From positions 1 to 64,000 of the forward strand of contig DATAOC010000059.1 in assembly GCA_036265915.1 (NCBI GenBank): a stretch of 64,000 nucleotides of DNA, in the 5' to 3' direction. Positions 58,631-64,000 of the stretch are shown here, in pieces (the first letter of the stretch is position 1; the number at the start of each line of letters is the position of its first letter). Source of the DNA: AR12 sp036265915 (GTDB lineage: Bacteria > Methylomirabilota > Methylomirabilia > Rokubacteriales > CSP1-6). The position numbers were made by a program, and so were the translations under genes. The notes beneath the pieces were generated by a model, which worked only from the letters and a program-made list of their open reading frames with translations, did no database searches and was not told the DNA's origin.

Positions 58631-60040
58631 ATGAAGGGTGCCGCCGACACGTACGAGGGCCGCGGCCTCATCGCGGATCCGATTCATCAGTACATCCTGT
58701 ACACCCGTCCGGGCGGCATCGCCGGCGAGGCCACGGAGCAGGACGTCCTCGACACGCCGTGGGTCCAGCGTCTGCGCCGGATTCCTCAGCTGCAGTCGGC
58801 CCGATGGGTGTTCCCGGCGGCGGAGCACAGCCGCTTCCAGCACTCGCTGGGCGCCATGCACCTGTCCGGCCGCCTCGCGCAGCAGCTCTACCCGTCGCTG
58901 CGGGCCATCTTCGGCAGCGAAGCGCCGTCGCCCGCGTTGCTCGAGGAGCTGCTCCGCATGGCGGGGCTGCTGCACGACATCGGGCACGGCCCGTTCGGCC
59001 ACTTCTTCGACGACAACTTCCTCATCGACTACAACCTCACGCACGAGCTGGTCGGTCAGAAGATCATCCGCGACGAGCTGGGTGATGTGCTGCGGGCGCT
59101 GCGACGAAGCCCGAGCGGGGCCTTCAACGCGGACGAGGCCATCGATCCCGAGTGGATTTGCTACCTGATGGGCAAGGGATACACCGAGCCGCTGCCGCAC
59201 CACCCGAAATGGCTCAAGTTCCTCAAGCCTCTCCTGTCCGGCGTGTTCACCGCCGACAACATGGACTACGTGCTGCGCGACTCGTACATGTGCGGCGTGG
59301 CCGTAGGGCCGATCGACATCGAGCGCATCATCTACTATTCGTTCTTCTCGGAGAACGGTCTCACCCTCGACCGTGGCGGCCTGCAGGCGTTCATCATGTT
59401 CCTGAACGCCCGGTTCTACATGTATACGAACGTCTACTACCACCGGACGACGCGCGGCATCGACCTGCACCTCAAGGAAATCTTTCGCGACACGATGCGG
59501 ATCGCGTTTCCGTACGACCTGTCCAAGGATCTCCATCCGTATCTGCATCTGACGGAGTGGACGCTGCTCGAGGAAGTCGGGCGCTGGCACGACGCCAGCG
59601 ACGCCGAGCGGCGCCGTCTCGGCGCGGAGTGGCGGCACATCCTGGATCGACGGCTGAAGTGGCGCATGTCACACGAGGTCGTCCTGGACCTCTTCGAGCC
59701 GCGCCGCGGCCACGCCTTCCTGCCGGCGGAGGTGGTGGAGCATCGTGTGCGCGGGTTCTTGCCGGCCGCGCTGCGCGAGTTCCCCTTCAAGATCGACATG
59801 GCGCTGCAGGATCCGCGACCACTGAACCCGCTCAAGATGGGCGACCGCCAGATCTACGTGTACGACTCCGCCACCAAAACCGTGTCCATGGAGCCGCTGA
59901 CCGAGATCCTCAAGTACCTCCCGGGCAAGGTCGCCCAGTGCCGGATCTTCGCGACCTCGCACGACCACGACGCCGCCCTCGCCGTCGCGCTGCGCCGCGC
60001 GCTCGAAGAGGAGCCGTCGGCGATCGTGACGAACGTCTAG
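58631..60040 (+). CDS. HD-domain phosphohydrolase (SAMHD1/dGTPase-like)
   Basis: 469 residues. It starts with IADPIHQYILYT and has the HD metal site: EHSRFQHSLGAMHLSG supplies the first His, LLHDIGHGPFGHFFDD the His-Asp pair and a second catalytic His, and FTADNMDYVLRDSYM the last Asp. This arrangement matches SAMHD1-like and YwfO-type dNTP triphosphohydrolases. Its role is presumably hydrolysis of nucleotides. Its stop overlaps that of the convergent queC by 3 bases within CTAG. Confidence 0.88.
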   Translation: MKGAADTYEGRGLIADPIHQYILYTRPGGIAGEATEQDVLDTPWVQRLRRIPQLQSARWVFPAAEHSRFQHSLGAMHLSGRLAQQLYPSLRAIFGSEAPSPALLEELLRMAGLLHDIGHGPFGHFFDDNFLIDYNLTHELVGQKIIRDELGDVLRALRRSPSGAFNADEAIDPEWICYLMGKGYTEPLPHHPKWLKFLKPLLSGVFTADNMDYVLRDSYMCGVAVGPIDIERIIYYSFFSENGLTLDRGGLQAFIMFLNARFYMYTNVYYHRTTRGIDLHLKEIFRDTMRIAFPYDLSKDLHPYLHLTEWTLLEEVGRWHDASDAERRRLGAEWRHILDRRLKWRMSHEVVLDLFEPRRGHAFLPAEVVEHRVRGFLPAALREFPFKIDMALQDPRPLNPLKMGDRQIYVYDSATKTVSMEPLTEILKYLPGKVAQCRIFATSHDHDAALAVALRRALEEEPSAIVTNV

Positions 60041-60741
60041 GCTCGGCCGCCCGCGCCGGCGGGGTCCGGCACGCCGGCCTCGGTGAAGCCCTTGCGACGG
60101 ATCGTGCACGCGTCGCACCGGCCGCAGCTCTCGCCCGCCGCCGTCGGGTCGTAGCACGACAGCGTCAGCCCGTAGTCCACGCCGAGCGCGAGCCCCTCGC
60201 GGATGATGTCGGCCTTGCTGAGGTGGACGAGCGGCGTGTGAATCTTGAGCCGGCCGCGACCCTCGACGGCGGCCTTCGTTGCCAGGTTCGCCATCCGCTC
60301 GAAGGCGCCGATGAACTCCGGCCGGCAGTCCGGATAGCCGGAGTAATCGAGCGCGTTGACGCCCAGGAAGATGTCCCAGGCGCCGAGGACCTCGGCCCAC
60401 GCGAGCGCGAACGCGAGGAAGATCGTATTGCGCGCCGGCACATACGTGACCGGGATGCCGGCCCCGATCTCGCCCTGGCCGCGGTCCTTCGGCACCGCGA
60501 GGTCGCCGGTGAGCGCGGAGCCGCCGAACGCGCGAAGATCGACGTCGAGGATCTGGTGGGTCGCCGCGCCGAGCGCGCGCGCCACGTTCCGCGCGGCATC
60601 GATCTCGGCGTCGTGGCGCTGGCCGTAGCGGAATGTCAGCGCGAACGTCTCGAATCCCCGCGCCCGCGCGACGGCGAGGGTCGTGGTGGAGTCGACGCCG
60701 CCGGAAAGGAGGACGACCGCCCGGGGCTTCAGCGTGCTCAT
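60037..60741 (-). CDS. queC: 7-cyano-7-deazaguanine synthase
   Basis: 234 residues. PP-loop AVVLLSGGVDSTTTLAVARARG, then FRYGQRHDAEIDAA, VTYVPARNTIFLAFALAWAE, FLGVNALDYSGYPDCRPEFI and a four-cysteine zinc site (SCYDP, CGRCDAC). It converts 7-carboxy-7-deazaguanine to preQ0 in queuosine synthesis. The queuosine-precursor transporter gene is divergent 23 bases away. A TACTAT box on the minus strand ends 5 bases before its ATG. Confidence 0.96.
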   Translation of the reverse strand: MSTLKPRAVVLLSGGVDSTTTLAVARARGFETFALTFRYGQRHDAEIDAARNVARALGAATHQILDVDLRAFGGSALTGDLAVPKDRGQGEIGAGIPVTYVPARNTIFLAFALAWAEVLGAWDIFLGVNALDYSGYPDCRPEFIGAFERMANLATKAAVEGRGRLKIHTPLVHLSKADIIREGLALGVDYGLTLSCYDPTAAGESCGRCDACTIRRKGFTEAGVPDPAGAGGRA

Positions 60742-60746
60742 GCCCA

Positions 60747-60756
60747 ATAGTATGAT
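60747..60756. promoter_or_regulatory. Overlapping divergent -10 boxes between queC and the preQ transporter
   Basis: ATAGTATGAT reads TACTAT on the minus strand (60752-60747) and TATGAT on the plus strand (60751-60756). The gaps to the two ATGs are 5 and 8 bases, so both messages should be leaderless. The 23-base gap is too short for a preQ1 riboswitch. Confidence 0.5.
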
Positions 60757-60764
60757 CGAACGCG

Positions 60765-61427
60765 ATGAGCTGGCGCTTCCTGTCCTGCGCAGCGCTGTTC
60801 GTGACGTGCTTGCTGACGGCCAACACGATGGCCTCGAAGCTCATGGTGGTCAACGGCATCGTGCTGACGGCCGGCATCGTGATCTTCCCCATCTCCTACG
60901 TCCTCGGCGACGTCCTGACCGAGGTGTGGGGCTACGCGGCGGCGCGGCGGGTCATCTGGCTCGGCTTCGTCTGCAACGCGCTCATGGTGGCCGCGCTCTG
61001 GCTGGGCGGCGAGCTGCCGCCGGCCCCGTTCTGGAAGGGACAGGACGCGTACGAGCTGATGTTCGGCCAGACGCCACGGGTGCTGGCCGCCTCGTTCCTG
61101 GCCTACCTGGTGGGGGAGTTCGCCAACGCCTTCGTGCTCGCGAAGATGAAGATCGCCACGCAAGGCCGGTGGCTCTGGATGCGCACGATCGGCTCCACCG
61201 TCGTCGGCCAGGCGCTCGACAGCGTCGTCTTCGTCACGCTGGCGTTCGCGGCCGTCGTGCCGGCCGGCGCGCTGCTGCAGCTCGTCACCGCCCAGTGGCT
61301 CGTGAAGGTCGCCTATGAGGCGGCGGCCACGCCGCTGACCTATGCCGCCGTCGCGTGGCTCAAGGCGCGCGAGGGCGTCGACGCCTACGATCGTCACACG
61401 GACTTCAACCCGGTCCGACTCTCATGA
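60765..61427 (+). CDS. yhhQ: Queuosine precursor transporter (YhhQ/QueT-like)
   Basis: 220 residues with six predicted helices. Family pattern: LLTANTMASKLMVVNG, VIFPISYVLGDVLTEVWGYAAARRVIW, and AYLVGEFANAFVLAKMK...RTIGSTVVGQALDSVVFV. It imports preQ0 or preQ1 across the inner membrane. Together with the divergent queC, the cell can both make and salvage the queuosine precursor. Confidence 0.95.
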   Translation: MSWRFLSCAALFVTCLLTANTMASKLMVVNGIVLTAGIVIFPISYVLGDVLTEVWGYAAARRVIWLGFVCNALMVAALWLGGELPPAPFWKGQDAYELMFGQTPRVLAASFLAYLVGEFANAFVLAKMKIATQGRWLWMRTIGSTVVGQALDSVVFVTLAFAAVVPAGALLQLVTAQWLVKVAYEAAATPLTYAAVAWLKAREGVDAYDRHTDFNPVRLS

Positions 61428-61443
61428 GCGCGAGGACATAGCG

Positions 61444-62619
61444 ATGGAGAAATTCCGCGGCGTCGACTACTACGGCATCGATGAGCTGCTGACCGAGGAC
61501 GAGCGGATGATCCGCGACACCGTGCGCGACTGGGTCGAAGCCGAATTCGTGCCGGTGGTGACGGAGGCGCACCGCGCGGGAACCTTTCCGGTGAAGCTCA
61601 TCCCGCAGCTGGGCGAGCTGGGCGTCTTCGGCGCCACGCTCAAGGGCTATGGGTGCGCGGGGCTCAGCAACGTGGCCTACGGCCTCATCATGCAGGAACT
61701 GGAGCGCGGAGACTCGGGCCTGCGCTCGGCGGCCTCGGTCCAGAGCGGCCTCGTCATGTACCCGATCTACGCCTACGGCAGCGACGCGCAGAAGGAGCGC
61801 TGGCTGCCGGAGCTGGCCACCGGTCGAAAGGTCGGCTGCTTCGGGCTCACGGAGCCGGATCACGGCTCCGATCCCGGCGGCATGAAGACGCGCGCGCGGC
61901 GCACGGCGGACGGCTACGTGCTGAACGGCACGAAGCTCTGGATCACGAACGGCTCCATCGCCGACGTCGCCGTCGTGTGGGCCAAGGAGGACGACGGCGA
62001 GATCTACGGCTACCTCGTGGAGAAGGGCACGCCGGGATTCTCCACGCTCGACATCCACGGCAAGTTCTCGATGCGCGCGTCGATCACGTCCGAGCTCGCG
62101 TTTCAGGACTGCCGGATTCCGCTCGAGAACAAGCTACCGAACGTCAAAGGGCTGCGCGGGCCGCTCGGCTGCCTGTCGCAGGCGCGCTACGGCATCGCGT
62201 GGGGCGCGGTCGGTGCGCTCATGGGCTGCTATGACTGGGCGCTGCAGTACGCGCAGCAGCGCGTGCAGTTCGGCAAGCCGATCGGCGCCTTCCAGCTCGT
62301 CCAGCAGAAGCTCGTGTGGATGCTGAACGAGATCACCAAGGCGCAGCTGCTGGTGCTGCAGCTCGGCCGGCTGAAGGATGCGGGCAAGGTGCGGCCGCAG
62401 CAGATCTCGCTGGCGAAGATGAACAACGTGCAGGTGGCGCTGGACGGGGCGCGCATGGCGCGGGACATTCTCGGCGCGGCCGGCATCGTCGACGAGCACC
62501 CGGTCATCCGCCACCTGATGAACCTCGAGACGGTGAACACCTACGAGGGCACGCACGACATCCACATCCTGATCGTCGGCCGAGATGTCACCGGCCTCGA
62601 TGCGTTCGGCGCGGCGTAG
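61444..62619 (+). CDS. gcdH-like: Acyl-CoA dehydrogenase, glutaryl-CoA dehydrogenase type
   Basis: 391 residues; the ATG at 61444 follows GAGGAC. Segments typical of glutaryl-CoA dehydrogenase: GLRSAASVQSGLVMYPIYAYGS with the substrate-binding Arg, CFGLTEPDHGSDPGGMKTRAR, KLWITNGSIADVAVVWAK and the catalytic base E368 in NTYEGTHDIH. It oxidises and, if a true GcdH, decarboxylates glutaryl-CoA to crotonyl-CoA using FAD. Nothing adjacent confirms a lysine or tryptophan degradation operon. Confidence 0.92.
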   Translation: MEKFRGVDYYGIDELLTEDERMIRDTVRDWVEAEFVPVVTEAHRAGTFPVKLIPQLGELGVFGATLKGYGCAGLSNVAYGLIMQELERGDSGLRSAASVQSGLVMYPIYAYGSDAQKERWLPELATGRKVGCFGLTEPDHGSDPGGMKTRARRTADGYVLNGTKLWITNGSIADVAVVWAKEDDGEIYGYLVEKGTPGFSTLDIHGKFSMRASITSELAFQDCRIPLENKLPNVKGLRGPLGCLSQARYGIAWGAVGALMGCYDWALQYAQQRVQFGKPIGAFQLVQQKLVWMLNEITKAQLLVLQLGRLKDAGKVRPQQISLAKMNNVQVALDGARMARDILGAAGIVDEHPVIRHLMNLETVNTYEGTHDIHILIVGRDVTGLDAFGAA

Positions 62620-62640
62620 GCGACGAGGCCCAACCGCGCC

Positions 62641-63438
62641 CTAGTCGGCCTCCCCGGACCGGCGGGCGATCTCGCGGACGACGGCGTTGATTTTTTTCAC
62701 GGCGCCGGCGATGCGCTCGGCGGCCTCGGTCGTCGCGTTGCTGGGCGCCTTCATCTCGAGCAGCTGCGCGCTGGCGAGGATGACGGCCAGCGGGTTGTTG
62801 ATGCGATCGCCGAGGTACTCCCCGAGCTCGCGGAGCACGGCGAGCTGCGCGGCCTGGACGTCACGGTCGACGTTGAGGCTCAGTGCCTGTCGCTCGCGAT
62901 CGAGCCGCGAGAGAACGGTGTCGAGCGCCTTGGCGCTCTCGGCCACCAGCTCGCGCATCTCGATCTGACCGGCGCCGCCAAGCGCCTCGAGCACGACCTG
63001 GTGATAGCGCCGCGCGAAGTCGGCGTCGTCGAGCAGCCGCGTGAGGCGCTCGCCGTATTCCTCGCGCTGCGCGCGGCGCACGAGGCTTTCGAGCTGACGG
63101 GCGACGTCGCCGGGTGCCACGTCCTTGGCGTCGATGTACGCGGTGGCGCCGATGTCGCGACCGAGATCCTGGGCGGGACGGCCGATGAAGACGCTGCTGT
63201 AGAAGATGAACGGCAGCTTCGAGAACCGCTGATCTTGACGGATCGCCCGGCACAGCTGGAACCCGTCCATCTTGGGCATGCGCACGTCCGAGACGACCGC
63301 GTCGACGTGCTCGACGTCGAGCAGCGCGAGCGCCGCCTCGCCGTCCGGTGCGGTGAGCACCTCGTGGCCGGCGCCTCCGAAGACCGCGGTGAGCATCCGA
63401 CGGTGAGGGTTGGAGTCGTCGACAACGAGGACTCTCAT
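62641..63438 (-). CDS. Response regulator with a degenerate kinase dimerisation domain
   Basis: 265 residues. Receiver domain (VLVVDDSNPHRRML; phosphoacceptor in AVVSDVRMPKMDG) is followed by a long helical stretch (about 130-200) and LGEYLGDRINNPLAVILASAQLLEM. The last matches a DHp helix such as HELNNPL, but the phosphoacceptor histidine is replaced and no ATPase domain follows. It may bind a partner kinase or accept phosphate without passing it to itself. It stands alone between an acyl-CoA dehydrogenase and a transporter. Confidence 0.82.
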   Translation of the reverse strand: MRVLVVDDSNPHRRMLTAVFGGAGHEVLTAPDGEAALALLDVEHVDAVVSDVRMPKMDGFQLCRAIRQDQRFSKLPFIFYSSVFIGRPAQDLGRDIGATAYIDAKDVAPGDVARQLESLVRRAQREEYGERLTRLLDDADFARRYHQVVLEALGGAGQIEMRELVAESAKALDTVLSRLDRERQALSLNVDRDVQAAQLAVLRELGEYLGDRINNPLAVILASAQLLEMKAPSNATTEAAERIAGAVKKINAVVREIARRSGEAD

Positions 63439-63472
63439 GCTCGGCCTATCATCGCACACGATGCCCGAAGGA

Positions 63473-64000
63473 CTACTCTCCTCTGAGCGTCGGATCGAGC
63501 AGATCGCGCAGCCAATCCCCGGTGCGGCTCACCGCGACCGAGGTCAGCATCAGCACGAGGCCGGGAAATGTGGAGATCCACCACGCGGAGTCGAGATATT
63601 CGCGGCCTTCCTGCACCATCCCGCCCCAGGACGGGGTGGGCGGCTGGATCCCGAGGCCCAGGAAGGACAGCGTCGCCTCGAGCACGATCGAGCGCGCGAG
63701 CTCGAGGGTGGCGATGACGACCAGTGACGACAAGACATTCGGGACGATGTGGCGCGCCACGATGCGCACGACGCTGCCCCCGAGGGCGTACACGGCGTCC
63801 ACGAATTCCCGGGAGCGCAGGACGAGGACCTGCGCCCGCAGGACGCGCGCATAGCCCGGCCATCCGGAGAGGCCGATGACGACGATCAGCGTGGGGAAGC
63901 TCGGCCCGAGGACGGCGATGATGCCGATGGCAAGGAGGATGAAAGGAAACGCGAGCTGGGCGTCGGCGACGGTCATGATCGCGGTGTCCAGCCAGCCGCC
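63473..64000 (-). CDS. ABC transporter permease, DppC type (5' part beyond the window)
   Basis: The frame is open to the window edge (GGWLDTAIMTVADAQ), so the first 100-odd residues are missing. The visible 175 residues hold three membrane helices, the EAA coupling loop (SREFVDAVYALGGSVVRIVARHIVPNVLSS) and the DppC ending GLGIQPPTPSWGGMVQEG...DWLRDLLDPTLRGE. It belongs to a second peptide/nickel-type transporter. Similarity to the first DppC protein (24.0 kb) is family-level only. Confidence 0.92.
   Translation of the reverse strand, partial: GGWLDTAIMTVADAQLAFPFILLAIGIIAVLGPSFPTLIVVIGLSGWPGYARVLRAQVLVLRSREFVDAVYALGGSVVRIVARHIVPNVLSSLVVIATLELARSIVLEATLSFLGLGIQPPTPSWGGMVQEGREYLDSAWWISTFPGLVLMLTSVAVSRTGDWLRDLLDPTLRGE

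Noticed and set aside
60742..60764. preQ1 riboswitch ahead of the queuosine genes
   Set aside because: The divergent gap is only 23 bases and is fully used by two -10 boxes.

Overview
The window is GC-rich (by eye about two thirds G+C) bacterial chromosome, tightly packed with genes. No gap between genes exceeds about 300 bases, and 4-base start/stop overlaps (ATGA, GTGA, TGATG) are common. The mix of genes suggests an uncultivated soil or subsurface bacterium. It includes a luciferase-like monooxygenase, peptide-type ABC transporters, a lone CoxL-type molybdoenzyme subunit, UdgX, many sensor kinases and apparent sigma-54 promoters. Candidatus Rokubacteria/Methylomirabilota is my best guess, but this rests on gene content only. 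I saw no tRNA, rRNA, CRISPR array, insertion sequence or phage gene. TGA is the normal stop throughout, which matters for the one exception below.

Layout. 1-5 kb: end of an AAA/TPR cyclase-type regulator, a PaaK/CapK-like adenylating enzyme, a membrane glycosyltransferase with a small partner, and a cytochrome c. 5-13 kb: two small exported proteins, a class II aldolase gene broken by a frameshift, a luciferase-like monooxygenase, a zinc alcohol dehydrogenase, AlkB, a NYN-domain RNase-like protein and DAHP synthase. 13-20.6 kb: phosphodiesterase/thioesterase/sirtuin operon, then an MFS/JmjC/membrane-protein operon divergent from the CoxL-like gene. 20.6-25.9 kb: dipeptide-type ABC permeases and Tat-exported binding protein, an ATC-hydrolase-like protein and a diguanylate cyclase in one operon. 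26-27.9 kb: class I aldolase and glucokinase.

27.9-41.7 kb is a signalling block: two large histidine kinases, a GNAT acetyltransferase, an exported protein, and an operon of a 719-residue Glu/Pro-rich protein, an HD-GYP response regulator, a single-domain response regulator and two tandem methyltransferases. An NtrC-type sigma-54 activator lies just upstream. Nearly identical -24/-12 promoters precede the operon and the exported-protein gene, each with a related sequence upstream that could be the activator site.

41.8-52.8 kb: a transketolase/PDH-E1-like enzyme, an eboA-udgX pair behind another -24/-12 promoter, glcDEF with moaB, an HtrA lipoprotein protease, a PNPOx-like protein and a lipoprotein with its own -24/-12 promoter. 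52.8-64 kb: a 2-hydroxyacid dehydrogenase, a rhodanese-MoeB gene, rfbA/C/B, a catalytically degenerate HtrA homologue, an HD-domain protein, queC divergent from the queuosine-precursor transporter, a glutaryl-CoA-type acyl-CoA dehydrogenase, a response regulator with a degenerate DHp domain, and a peptide permease cut by the window edge.

The most striking item is the rhodanese-MoeB gene (53808-55025). Its conserved catalytic-loop cysteine codon is an in-frame TGA, followed 20 nt later by a hairpin that fits the bacterial SECIS pattern. It is a candidate selenocysteine-containing sulfur-transfer enzyme. Second is the sigma-54-linked signalling/methyltransferase operon. Third is a recurrent TANNCT promoter box so close to start codons that many messages should be leaderless.
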